From assembly GCF_964355755.1 (NCBI RefSeq), contig NC_092670.1, positions 34,647,795 to 34,711,794 on the forward strand: a DNA stretch of 64,000 nucleotides. Direction: 5' to 3'. A program made the position numbers and the translations under genes. Shown piece after piece: positions 33,371-46,700 of the stretch. The stretch's first letter is position 1; the number at the start of each line of letters is the position of its first letter. The notes below the pieces were generated by a model. That model ran no database searches. It was given only the letters and a program-made list of their open reading frames with translations, and had not been told where the DNA came from. This DNA comes from Antedon mediterranea (lineage: Eukaryota > Echinodermata > Crinoidea > Comatulida > Antedonidae).

Positions 33371-35210
33371 AACCATTGCCATAACCGATTTAACTAACAT
33401 CTATCGTGATTTAGTTTTAGCTTTTTTTGTCCTCTTTTTACAGTCATACTGCTTTTAGTTTTAATCGGTTATTATTTTGTACCTTGGCAATTGTTTATCA
33501 GGTGTCATTGGTATTCTGTTGTTCCATGCTTTCATTCTAGAGCTCGCATTACCTTCTCACTATACAGAAAAAACAAACTCACACCCCTGTTATTGTTAGA
33601 GTAAATTCTTTATGTAACAATATAATTTCTCGTTGGTCTCAACAACTAAATAAGTAGAGGTGAGCCACCACCGTTTAAAAAACTGTGGACACACCTAGTG
33701 GATTATTAAAGAAAAAGTAGGGAACAGGTGATTTCAGTAAGAGAAAAAAAATGCACTCTGCCTCTTACCACCACCCGCCTTGTGCAAAAAAACCCATGGG
33801 TTATTAAAGATTTAAGGTGTGTTTTTGGAGTAGATAAAACAAGAGAGTCAGTTTCACAGCGAAGACCTTTTCCTACGCTCACGCTAAGGTCAAATTTTCT
33901 TTTGCAAAATTTGCAAAAGGTCGCCATTTTTTTTCCCGCAAAATTGAAAATTCTTTAGAAAATTTTAAAAACCATGAAAATGGCTAAATATTTTGGTAGA
34001 TACATCAAAATAAATATATAGGTTGTTGTCTTGTATTGTTTTTATTTTTATTCATTCCAAATTATTGATTAAAATACAAATAAAACACGACCGCATTAAA
34101 ATATGTTAGGCATATCTTCTGTGGCCTGATGCGATACCAGTTGCCACGGCCATAGCCTATAGGAGGCCTATTCAATGGTTGACTATATGCCACAGTCGAG
34201 TCATGTATGATCGGCGTCAGGCCTCTATCAATTATCAGCATATGCAGCCTGCCTGGATAAAGTTTTTATCACAAACAAAAAATTATTTTTGCAAGTTTTG
34301 CGAATGATATAATTTTTTTTCCGCAAATTGACAACTCCAAGCTTTCGTTTTGGGACATGAATTGAGATTAAATCCTGCAGATAAAGAGTGCTTTTAAAGT
34401 AAAAAAACACCACCTCCCATTTTTAAACTTCAGATGTACTGTATGTACAGTATTAGCCATTGACATGAATCTCAAAAATCATGACACACCATCAACATTC
34501 ATCTTGTATGATGTACAGTATAACTATACTGTATTAAATAGGTGAACAGACGATCGGGGCCAAAGACGATTTTTTTAGGTTCCCGGTGTCTTAGGTGTTG
34601 GGACCGATAGTCTTAACATTGGGCACAATGGCCAAGTGTATCGTTTGTAAATCCGTTCCATAGTTTATAATTAAGTTCTCTGCAAACAATGTTTAATTGA
34701 GCCCAAATGTTTACAAAGTTGGGCCGCGAACGTCTTTAAAAAAGCCCGATAGCCTGGCCCTCATCGTCTGTCAATCATTAAATAACATCCAACGTTGGAT
34801 TGTATGATCTCTGTAATGTTTTTATTCAAACACAGTATTAAAACTGTTCTGATAATCAAATGTGTATATATAATGTAGAGCTACTAGAAAGATACAAAAT
34901 TATTGTTAAATACAAATAAATGTTAATAATCTTTTTTATTCTAATTATAGGACTTTGATTGAAATAAGTATTTGAACTTATTCTATACACTTGAGATATG
35001 AATCAGTTGCTAAAACTAAAGGAATCAGTTTTTCACTTTTAATTTTCAAATTGAATTATAAATTATGGATATTATGGATACCAATGCAATGTGAGTACTA
35101 TACTTTCATTTTCAGTTTTATTTTTTTAGAAATAATTACTGTAGTTGTCTTTTCTTTTGTCATTTGACTTGCACTCTTATCGTATATATATCCAAATTCC
35201 CTCACTTGCA

Positions 35211-35237
35211 CTGATGAAGGGCTAGTGTTGCCCGAAA
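35211..35237 (+). ncRNA. Hammerhead-like motif
   Basis: CTGATGA-A-GGGC-TAGTGTT-GCCC-GAAA: conserved core boxes with a 4-bp perfect stem II. It is followed by a region shared with 2988-3045. Stems I and III are not obvious, so it may be a decayed terminus. Confidence 0.4.
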
Positions 35238-35648
35238 GCTCTGCTAACTTTTGATTTAGCTTTTCGCTTTTTTTTTTTTTTTGTATCTCCATTGAGATCC
35301 AGCCACTGATACCCACAGCATTGTCATTTTTTTCAGTAATTTGCCTTTGGATTTATATATATATATATATCTCAGTTGGGCAACTTTTTCTCATTCTCAC
35401 AGATTTCCTCATCTTTTTCCTCAAATTAATTAATTAAATTTCAGTATATCACCGGGCGGTTTAGAATTAATGTTCATTGCCTGATGTGTTTATATAAAAG
35501 TATCTCTTCGGAGATCCCGCCTCGTGAATAAAAATACTGAAAGATGAGGGCGTATCAATTTGATCTCTGGTGCGCGTGCTGTTCCACTGTACCACGCCGA
35601 GAATGTTAAAGAGTCGCTATCCAATCGAGTTTGAACAATACCATGAAA

Positions 35649-35719
35649 GCCTCAGTTGTATAATGGTTAGGACGTCTGCATATCAAGCAGGCGGTCCGAG
35701 TTCGAGTCTCGGTTGGGGC
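35649..35719 (+). tRNA. tRNA-like cloverleaf, copy A
   Basis: Acceptor GCCTCAG/TTGGGGC, box A region TATAATGGTTAGGACG, anticodon stem CTGC/GCAG around loop ATATCAA (anticodon position ATC), T arm CCGAG-TTCGAGT-CTCGG. Resembles Asp/Glu tRNAs, but ATC would be an unusual Asp anticodon. It could be a SINE head, since a diverged copy with the same 3' flank is at 57825-57925. Confidence 0.5.
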
Positions 35720-35988
35720 GACTTTTTCTCATTCTCACAGATTTCCTCATCTTTATCGTTTCTAATTAATTAAATTTCAGTATATCACCAGGCGGTTTAG
35801 AATTAATGTTCATTGCCTGATGTGTTTATATATATAAAAGTATCTCTTCGGAGATCCCGCCTCGTGAATAAAAATACTGAAAGATAAGGGCGTATCAATT
35901 TGATCTCTGGTGCGTGTGCTGTTCCACTGTACCACACCGAGAATGTTAAAGAGTCGCTATCCAATCGAGTTTGAACAATACCATGAAA

Positions 35989-36059
35989 GCCTCAGTTGTC
36001 TAATGGTTAGGACGTCTGCATATCAAGCAGGCGGTCTGAGTTCGAGTCTCGGTTGGGGC
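35989..36059 (+). tRNA. tRNA-like cloverleaf, copy B
   Basis: As copy A with two changes: GTCTAATGG in the D arm and CTGAG in the T stem (still paired through a wobble). The anticodon loop is unchanged. Confidence 0.5.
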
Positions 36060-38059
36060 GACTTTTTCTCATTCTCACAGATTTCCTCATCTTTATCGTT
36101 TCTAATTAATTAATTAAATTTTAGTATATCACCGGGCGGTTTAGAGTTAATGTTCATGCCTGATGTGTTTATATAATATCTTTACGTACTGTACTGTGGA
36201 ATAGCTTAGACAAAGCCTGTGGTTATAGGTTAAACAATATAACAGGAACATAGTGTTGTCATTCAACAAAAATGCATTACAATATTTTTACTAAAACCCT
36301 GAAGCAGAGGAGGTTAATATGTTTAAAAAATTATTTTAGCCATATTCTTTATATTTTTCAAATGAATATTAATGAATTGGGTCATATTTTGTACTGTTCA
36401 TAAAGTACAGTAGGAACTTCATTATCTGTAAAATACCATTTTCCAAACCTCCATGGCAATATACTGTACAGTACTGTAGCTACCATTAGGGGCCCTATAG
36501 TCTTTGAATGATACATGACCTTTCCCTCTAGACACCCACCTGACACTCCTCCGCAATTGCTTTATCTCACAACCACACATGGCTACATCACATCCCATGC
36601 CCCTATATAATACTGTACATTATTAAGGTATAATACAGTAGGCTGTACACAATAATTTTGCTGTTTCCAAAATTCATGGTGATTGGAATCTGTCGCATAA
36701 AAGTACCGAATTATTAGATATTTTGAAGAGGATTTTGGAGGTAAACCTACAATAACAAATAATCCATATTTACAGTTAATAATGCATTGTATTGTAATAC
36801 TGTACAGTATACAAAGTACAGTATACCTGTTTGAAAGCATCAATCAATTTAGATTGTACTATACAGTACTTTGTTATCTGTATGATTCTTATCATTCTCT
36901 TACAAAAGAGTTTAAAGTTCTCAACTGTATGTAGTTATAGTATATAGAGCAAATTGTGACATTTACTTGAAATTTACAATAAAGTCTATAAAAGGTGATC
37001 TTTTAAAGGAAGTGCTGACAAACTTAAAAGAGTGTATTTCAAATAACCCATTTAACCCAAATATGGAGAGCTACATAATTTATTTGTCCCCAAATTTTGA
37101 CATTTGTGATATCCACTAAAGCTCCAGTTGTTCCTTACTTCATTTTGCACTTCAGTAGTTCTCCAAGGCCCCTATTGTTCGACCGCCTTCAGAAACGACT
37201 AACTTGTGAAAACCTCACAAATAGCTGTTAAATCATGTGAAACGTTTCAAAGCATCTGATAAGCATCTTTCTACCGCAACCTTTCAATCGGAAAAATATT
37301 ACCTTTTAAAGGAATATCTAAAACCTGATGAAATGGAACATTAGATACGGCTTGTTATCAGCAAACAGTGTATAATTTTGACACTAAAATATTTTCTTAA
37401 TGTTGTTGTCTATTTCATGCCTTGCTTACCTGGACAATTGCCATATTCTCCTCAAAGAGCGAGATATACTCGAAATGTCTTCATAGACACTGACTGATAG
37501 TTTTTTGACATTTGCAGAGTATTCCTTTTTTTTTGGTCTTGTGTGAGTTCATCTCACGTTTATTTAAATTCTCATATCATTAGTGAATATATTATATACA
37601 TATAAGTACATTTGTGACAATTACAAGTAAGTGTTTAAAGTAGTTAAAATACAGGTATATTTACATAATAAGATGATTGAATTCAGTATTAACCATATTT
37701 GTTTAATTTTCATTTAAAATTTTAGATACAATGTTAATTAAAATGTAAAAATGAAAAATGGCGGTAAAATACATGATTTTTCGTTAAACTATCTTATTTG
37801 TGATCTTTGCAGAGTATTTCTTGTTCACTGTATGTTTACAATGAATTTATCTTTATTTTGATCCCTTTACCCAAACAAAACAAAACTACAGTATGTACAC
37901 ATAATAAATCAAATTATATGTACAGTAACAATAAAAATACATATAATCATGCATTAGAATAAAATATACTGTACGTAGACATAACGCAAGGTAAAAGAAT
38001 AGCAAAGTAAAACTGAGAAATGGTTATCTCTGTTTTAATAGCCCTCTTACGTTTTTTTT

Positions 38060-38401
38060 ACTGGTTGACTAATTGAGACTTTTACATGGAAAACATCATA
38101 TTTACAATGAAGGGAAGGAGGTTTAGGATACAGTGTCTACTAATTAGATAAAAGCAATTAACCTTTATACTTGATAGCAAGAACTACTACAAGTGATATT
38201 AAGGAAAAATTCAATTACAGTTCTTTTTATACTGGTTGACTAATTGAGACTTTTACATGGAAAACATCATATTTACAATGAAGGGAAGGAGGTTTAGGAT
38301 ACAGTGTCTACTAATTAGATAAAAGCAATTAACCTTTATACTTGATAGCAAGAACTACTACAAGTGATATTAAGGAAAAATTAAATTACAGTTCTTTTTA
38401 T
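38060..38401 (+). repeat. 171-bp tandem duplication
   Basis: Two copies (38060-38230, 38231-38401) of a segment starting ACTGGTTGACTAATTGAGAC; I see one base difference (ATTCAATT versus ATTAAATT). Confidence 0.93.
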
Positions 38402-38674
38402 ACCAACCATTGAACCAGTTTTTAATAAATGATTGATAGTATTATTTTTATTTCAAGTCAAAATATTGTAAGCAATCTATCGCAATAAAAACTATCAATG
38501 TGCCATCACACACACATTGTCACAGCAGCAATAATTGTTGCTTACCTCATCAAATGATCTATGAGCTGGTCTTGTCTGGTACAGTACTACTGGATAGAAA
38601 AACAGTTATACTACAGTTAATACTAGTATAGTACTACAAATTAAATATTTTAAATTTAAATTGATATTTATTAA

Positions 38675-38950
38675 TAATAATAATATCTTGGATTTATATA
38701 GCGCCTAATGTTGTGAAGCACTGAACATTAGTCATTTTTATGGAAACATACAGTACTCCCATAATGCAGCTAGTAATCAGCGCAAAGTCGTGTCTTGATT
38801 TAACCGGTACCCATTTAAGTACACCTGGGTAAAGAGAGGCAAACGTAAGTAAAATATCTTGCCTAAGGATACAAGCAATGCGGTGAGAGTTTCGAAACCG
38901 CCATCTGATGATCAGTAGTCGAACGTCCAACACACTGCGCCACTTGCCCT
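38675..38950 (-). mobile_element. tRNA-derived SINE H copy 1
   Basis: The minus strand reads GTGGCGCAGTGTGTTGGACG (box A) and GGCGGTTTCGAAACTCTC (box B), then a body with CACCTGGGT... and GCGCTATATAAATCC, ending in a (TTA)n tail. A second copy is at 44373. Confidence 0.8.
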
Positions 38951-40767
38951 TAAAGCTCAGGTACAGGCATGAATTTTAAATAGTTCAGTAGTTAGGTAGT
39001 TAACTATGTAATAACATGTCTGGTGACTCCCTAGATGGTGAAAAAAGATGGTGGATATACGGTGGATAATTTTTGCTATAGCATGAAAATAAAAATCTGA
39101 AGTTGAATAAAAATATCAGAAATGTAATATTCAAGTTACTGTATATTACCTATATTTAGTCATCTGATAACATTTTTTACCACACCGTTTATTTTTCATA
39201 GCTTTTTTAAATTCCTCTCTATTTACAAAATTTGTGTACAAAAGAATAGAGATTTTACTGTGTAATTTGAACTATCCCCCCACTGATAAGAAAGTGCTTA
39301 TTTTCAAAAAGCTTGTGTAACACAAATAAAATCCCAAAAATTATGAAACATAGGGGAAACTATAGATCGATAATTATTGGAATGTATGATCAATAGAAAT
39401 TTTTTGCCCGCACCTGGCCTTTAATAAGATTAATTATTAAGAAAAATGAATTGGTGGTTAGTAGTACAGTACTGTATGTCTGAAGAAAAAAAAATTATAC
39501 CTGTACCTGATTGGTTTTTCATTTGCTGTGACAGTTGATTAAAAAAAGGTTGAAACATTTCAAACTACAAGTTTAGTTTTATTGGTGCTACTTGGGCATT
39601 ACTGTACTATTATTACATTATTAATGCTCTTATAACTGTATGTACAGTTAAAAGTACATATTTTAAGACCTTTTTTTGTTGTGATATATTTGTTGACAAA
39701 AATATTTGGAGATTATACAGTAAATCATTACAGGGTTGACATTGGACTTGTGGAGTAAACATGGAATGTAGGTAAAAAGAAACCTCAAATACGCTTGATT
39801 ACCTTTTCTGTGTGATCATATACCACAATACAAACCTATTCATGAAAGAAAAAAGGTCTTTTGAAAACTAAAGAAAGAGCTTGTATGAGGTAATAAAAGA
39901 ATGTCAGTATTGAATATTTGTTCAAAGCTACCTGATAGTTAATTCCTTAAGTACACCCCTCATTACAGAAGACATTCTGTTCTAACAGATTTTCTATCTA
40001 TTGACTTCACTGTGTATTCTTAATATACTTTGTTGTAATCTGTCAAGTTTAACTTGTTTTTAAATTTGGATTTACGATTTTTAATCTCATCGGATTGTTC
40101 CTTTGTATTGTGTTACCTACCTGGATGTTTACCAATCACACCTGTTGGGTTAAATGTTATATTCACAGCTTTTATACATCGCTGTGTGTTATAGGTGGTA
40201 TGCATGTTTAAAAAGTGTTGTCTATTTGCCATATTTAACTAGAAAAGTGGGCACAGTTTCTTAGCCTGAGACAGAACCACTAACACTAGGTTTATTTATA
40301 TGTTACTGAGAGTTAGCACGATAGAAAACTCTAGAATACAGGAACTTGTGTACTTTTCAACTGAGTAAAGAAGTGATATTGTGGACAATGCTTTATTGAA
40401 TATCAACTGTGTAGGCTTGTGCCTGGAACGGTTCATCATATTTTAAGCTTTATCCTGCTAACAATCTGTTGAGATTTTTACTTTCTTTATATTTTTGAAT
40501 GACTTGACCTATTATTATTATTGTGGATAGTTTTCTACAGTGGAAATATAATGTACTGTACATTATACACAATTTGATATCCATCCTGGAAATCTTCACT
40601 TATGTTAACCTATCAGCTTCAAGGAAGGAATCTACGTATAATAATCTGTGAATAATCACCATTTGTCTGTAAAACTTTTCAAGATAATTGCTTGTGTGAT
40701 TTATGTGTCGTTTAAGTAACCTTAACGTCATATTATTCCTGACGCTTGTTATTACTTTTTATTAATA

Positions 40768-40796
40768 ATGCCTGGCAAAGGACTCAAATCTAGACC
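40768..40796 (+). CDS. COBL: COBL exon 1 (start codon, 29 nt coding)
   Basis: ATG CCT GGC ... AGA CC/GTAAGT encodes MPGKGLKSRP with the next exon's first base. Chosen because the donor is strong and its phase 2 fits the exon at 48692. The residues are basic, like the start of other Cobl proteins. The distance (7.9 kb) leaves room for other first exons. Confidence 0.7.
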
Positions 40797-43700
40797 GTAA
40801 GTATAATTTGTTAAAATAGAATACAATGAGGGGAATATTGTACAATTAAAGTACGATTGAAACCATTAATGTAAATGTAGTGGATGGTGTTGTGTGAGCT
40901 ACTGTCACTATTACAAGTAGTGTCCAGACTTTCTTGAGTATAGGTACTGTACTGTATACTAGGTCGTTCCATGTTTTTAGCTACATGTGTTTTAATACAA
41001 TTTTGGGTCAATATCAATACTGCAGTACTTCTTTTAATAGTCAGTCAAATTATACTGAAAATATATAACTAAATATAGTACTGTATCTTTTGATTAATAG
41101 TAAAATATATAGTACAGTAAATTGAATTCATCATCAGCAAATCCCAATGGAATTTAAACCTATAAATCTCAAATGGACCAATCATTTGAAATTTAAGGTA
41201 AAATCCTATATAATTTTCTACAATAAGTCACTGTACATTACGTATTACACATCATTCTAATCGTCATCTGTAGAGTTCCCTATTAGATTTTTTTTATTTT
41301 TAAAGGACCTGACTCAGTCATTGATTGCATCCTGTCCGTGGGGACTACGTGTACAGTACCTGCGTGGCTAATTTCATTTTCTTTATATTTGGATATAACA
41401 ACAGGAATTTTATATAGTAAACATGTGTTCACATTGGTTGAGATAAGCATATCCTGAAAATAGAGCTGTTTATCTTTCCAACAAGATTCTCTATAAGTCT
41501 AGTCACTGACTTGAAATTGTAATATTGTGGTATTTTGATTATCTTCAAAATTACATTAAATAGTTCTACAGTTACTAAAATTTAATATCTGCTTATTGTG
41601 TGTAGAATCCTAATAATACTGTACCTGGTTTCTAGTTTTAGAAATCCCATTCACTGACTGATATTATTACGATTAGAATGGTATTTGGCCTATAGTTATA
41701 CACACGATCGTCCACCGCCGTGTGGTGTTGGGTACACCTGACTACACACGGTGTACATTATTTGACTAGTATATAATCAGTTGATTATAGCATGGACCTA
41801 GTGTACACACGTCATGAAATAATTAGATGCTAATTGAATACGATTTTCTATGAAGACGTGCGCCCTCTTTAAAATTTTGAAAAAGCATTGTTTTGATGAA
41901 ATATAAACTGCATCTTATACATCGGCGATATGAAAAATATGGATATTTTACTCTCAGTAGGGGTGTGTCTTATACACAGGTGCGACTTATACACAGGTAC
42001 AATTTATACAACAAAATATACGGCAATCTTTTCCATTGTATTGCTCTTTAAAGTTTAGAGACCACACTCCACTCCATAAGACATGATGTTGAAGCAATTA
42101 CTGCTCATAATGCAATGAACTAATAAAAAGTGAAATATTTAAGGGAAATATCGCACTTAAGTTTGAACTTACTACTACATTTTTTTTATCACATGTTGTT
42201 TTTTTATAATATATATTGTAGGTCAGAATTAAGTTCAAATTGGTACAAATCACATCTCCTGTAAATTTCATTTCCTAGCTAATCATTTCCTTTGATGTTT
42301 TATTACTAATACTAATTGAAAATGAGTGTTCATAGACAAGTTAATGAATGATTTAGACAATGCTATAATCAGAAAATTTTGAAAATCCGGTGTCCCCCCA
42401 CTTGCTTACAGTAGTAGGTCAAATTTCAATATGATGGGATGAGATATACTGTAAGAAATGAATGAATGAATCCAGAGAAGAATTATTCTTTCCATGAGTA
42501 CGAGTCGATATGCAAGCTTGGAAGACACAATTATTTTGAAGGGATAGAGGCAGAAGGAAAAGATTTTATAAATGATTATTGAATTTCATTTAAATAGTCT
42601 TTTAATTAAGAAATTCTAAACAGTACCTAATACTGGCCAACTTGGTGAAGCATCATATTTTCATAAGACATCATTTTTCAAAACTCCTATGACTTCCCAC
42701 ACAAACAGTTTAGATGTACAGTAAAGCTCTGTCTACATTATCAAATTAGTTTGACAAAAAAAGTTTGATGTGCCCAAATTTGATAGCGATATGCCCAAAA
42801 GTATAGTGGTGATATGACATCATCATGTCCATATATGGGTAAAACACATTTTTTTACTCGGGGTACCCGAGTTTAGGACTCGCTCATCTTCTCTTCCTCC
42901 TCCTCTTCTTCCTCTTCCATCTGGACACTATTGAGCAAAGTTTCAAGTCCTACTAGTTCTTTACGCGTCTTCGGACGGCTCTGAAACATGGCATGCATCT
43001 ACTAGGGTAATAGGTGAACAAAGCTATATAGAGAAAATGTTCATACTTCGACCGGATGCAGAATTATGACATAGTACCAATTGAAAAAAGTGCGATTTAT
43101 AAAGTACTACTCCTCCCTCCCGGAAATAGCAAAATAGCACTTTGAGATTTCATAATTTACCATAATTATGCCATTTCCGATTATGTGACGTAACTTTTCG
43201 GAATATAGCCGTATTTGGTAACGAGGTTATTGATGTGTATGTGACGTTGCATTCTGTCTTATGACGTCTTCTTTTGCTGTACCCTGAGTATCGCACATTC
43301 CTGCTTGGTTGTGATTGTGTAGACAGAGCTATGGAACTACTGTATCAAGTTCCCTGAAAATTTTGTATGTTTGCGTACTGTACAGTAATTAGTATATATT
43401 CGGTTTATTTCATGCCCATCTTACCTCAATAAACAGTATGTAAATTACCATTCCATATAGTTGAATAGTTGTGTACATATATTCAACATTGTTTACAATA
43501 TAGATAATGTTAATATTTTTATTATATTATTGCTGGTTGGTGAGGTTCAATATGAGGGACAGTGAAGGTCATTATCATCGGCATGATAGTTGTCAAATAC
43601 AGTAAACTGTATAATGGCAATACTACTGTGTAATAAGCCTAATGATTAAGAAATCACTAATTTACATTTTAAAAGTACATTAATATTCAAGCAAAACATT

Positions 43701-46700
43701 GTATGTGCGCAGAGTGGGGATATGGTAACTAGAGGTCTCATACTGTATAGAAGTAATTACAACTTTAAAATTAACAAATTGAATTTGCAGTGTGTTTACA
43801 GTAGGTTTACTTGCACCTAATATCATACATCAGGTATTGGGGTTGTGGACTTACTGTCTATAGACTACTAATACCACTACTGGTTTGTGTAGTCTATATC
43901 GTGCCTAGCTTACATGTATAATAGGAACTCGTTGTATAGTATGTACAGTGTACAATTCTAACACTTGGTATCATACGACGTAACGCTCTGACGTTACGAA
44001 AGAAAGTATATTTATAAAAAAATAAGTTAAGTATCTGAGAGAATTAGGGAGATAAGCGTTACTTATTTGAAGGAAATTAATCAGAATTAAGTTTTAACAT
44101 TCAATAAGTCACATGGCTGTTTTTAATTAGAGTTTAATTGATTTTATATCTTATTAATCAATGTTTCCTTTATCATCGTAGACAAATTAAAAAAAAAAGT
44201 GTGATTTATTTTTTTATTTACTTTTGAATATAAAAAAGATACAGATAAGATCCACCTATCCAGAAACATTTTTATGGGCTTTTACATGGTAACCAAAGTA
44301 CTGTAGATCTATCCATTTTCTTATTATCAGTATCATAAAGAAAATCTGTAATATGTTTAGGTTTAGGGATACTATAATAATAATAATATCCTGGATTTAT
44401 ATAGCGCTTAATGTTATGAAACCTCTAATCACTGAACATTATTACCCAGTAATTTTTTTTGGATCAAACATGTATGGAAACATACTCCCATAATGCAGCT
44501 AGTAATCAGCGCAAAGTTGTGTCTTGATCTAACCGGGTACCCATTTATACACCTGGGTGGAGTGAGTAAATGTAAATAAAGTATCTTGCATAAGGATACA
44601 AGCAATGCGGCGAGAGTTGGATTGGAATCTTGGTCTCGCAATTAATAGTTGAACGTCCAACACACTGCGCCACACACAGTATGTGTATAGAGCAAGACCT
44701 GTTTGTGTTCACATACAGTAGGTACTGTATTGTTATTTTAGTTATACAATACTACTGTAATATTGCTATTTTCAAGATGTTATATTCTTCAGGACAATTA
44801 ATCTCATTTTACTATCTATAGTCAGGCCCGTAGCCAGAATGCATTGCTGGTAAAAGCGGGGTTCGCGCAAAAGGGGGGTTTAATTTCATATTTGAGATGT
44901 CTTTGTATTGAATTTGCAATCAATATTTGATTACATTTTACATAGTACTGCGTTCTGCATACGATAGACTGTAAGCTGTGGAATTTACTTTATGAGTCAC
45001 TATTTAATATTTGAAGTTCAATACATCTTATTGATTTCTTTATTTTAGATTTTTGAAAGGCCTACTTTCATTTTTAATATGATCATAGCCATTTTTATTT
45101 TTTTCAGAGATAGACAAATACCTGTATAAGAATGTTTGTTCATGATTAGTAAATAAACTTAATTGTAATTACTAATTAATAAAAAAAAAAAAATGTAGGC
45201 CTACAGTCCAGTACCTATAAGAAATTGTTTAATTAATCATTCAACCTGTTAGTGGCGGTTTCATCGCGGTTGTCAACTGAATAAAAAATAAATAAAATGT
45301 AAAAACAGTTGAAATGAAAAAAACCCCAACAAATGAATAAATAAATAATACACAAACAAATTCATTGAAATACAATAGAACACAATATTGCCTGTTCCTA
45401 TAGAGAATATATTATTATTATTATCTCAGTACAGTCATAGAATTATAAACGCAACCAACTGACATTTCCTATTTCTATACCTACTAACTGTAGTCCTACA
45501 CCTACTGTAGCGTGAATGCATAATCAATTGGATTTCTAACAAGTGCCATTTCCTATTGTTCATTCAGCATAATACAACAACAAAAAGCCATTCAATGGTC
45601 ATTAAAGCTATTTATATTCTTGGTTTATAACTATATTTATTTTGGCTGGTGGTCGTGTCAAATCTGCTGCTGATATTCTCACTGTTAACACCTGTGCCTA
45701 ATGTGCTCATTTTCTTCTTTGGGCCATTTTTCTGAAAAAAAATCTTTCAACCGAAATGGACCATATTATAAGAACACAGTAGCTCTCTAGCATTTTCTTT
45801 CTTATTTTGAATTCTTAGAGAACACATCACTTCTGAGAAAAATTTGGGCCATTAAAAAAAAAATCATATGACAACACAATATTCTCTCCAACATTTTCAG
45901 GCCATTAAAATTGACTTAAAAAAAAAGATTGACTTATCACACCGTTGAATTAGCTTTTTTGAACATTATTGACTTATACAGTATGTCATACTCACTGTAT
46001 TTGGACTGCATTTTTCCATTGGGACACTAATTATGTTTTAACACTACAGTCAATTTCCCCTATTCAGTATTAAAACACCTACAGTATTTAAGGGGATGCT
46101 TTTTTTTAGTCCATTGGGACACTTCTATTAAGTGAAATTAAATATGTTTTAACACTACAATCTATTACCCCTATTCAGTAAACACCTATTTAACACTTTG
46201 ACTGCCAGAGGTTTTTTCAGTTAGAAACTGCCACCGCCAGCGTTTATAGCCCAATTCAATGTTTTTATTAAAGCTGATTGAAACTATGTATGTGATCTGA
46301 TTTACATGTAATTTAGACTAAAATAATCATAAAGATTTTAGCTTTACAATGGTACCAAGAACGATTTTCAAATCGCAATATGTAAATCGTAAAAGTAAAA
46401 TGAAAGTAACGCACTTTTTGAGTTTTTCGTAGTTTCGCGCAAGAAAGTGGAGATATTCGCGATTTTGTGCAAGACATCACAATATGAAAATATCGCCCGG
46501 TGAAATCAACAAAAAACGAAAAAGTTACTTACACGGCACCGGTAGGCTTATAAAAACAAGTTATCACTATCGAAAAATGTATTACATTTTATAAATCATA
46601 AATCTTACATCAATGTTTCGCCAAAATCCACATAGTAAAGACACCAGGCCTGGTTAACTAGGCTTAAAAAAGTTGGTCCGGAACCGTTTTACGACTAGGC

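Larger units (their letters stand above)
35377..36175 (+). repeat. 340-bp tandem duplication, about 2.3 units
   Basis: Units starting CGACTTTTTCTCATTCTCAC recur at 35379 (partial), 35719 and 36059. Each full unit holds a tRNA-like sequence. Copies are nearly identical, with a TATA indel and a few substitutions, so the duplication is recent. Confidence 0.92.
31275..40767. other. Divergent intergenic region between CCDC148 and COBL
   Basis: Must hold both promoters and 5' UTRs, but no promoter motif is assigned. Contents: AGGCCTA-rich block, hammerhead-like motif, 340-bp tandem with tRNA-like copies, 171-bp duplication, tRNA-SINE H. Open frames of 60-80 codons here lack splice context or family resemblance and are not called. 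Confidence 0.6.

Noticed and set aside
44822-44900. Start of another transposon (CAGGCCCGTAGCCAGAAT)
   Set aside because: The word looks like a repeat end common in marine invertebrates, but no matching right end was found in the window.
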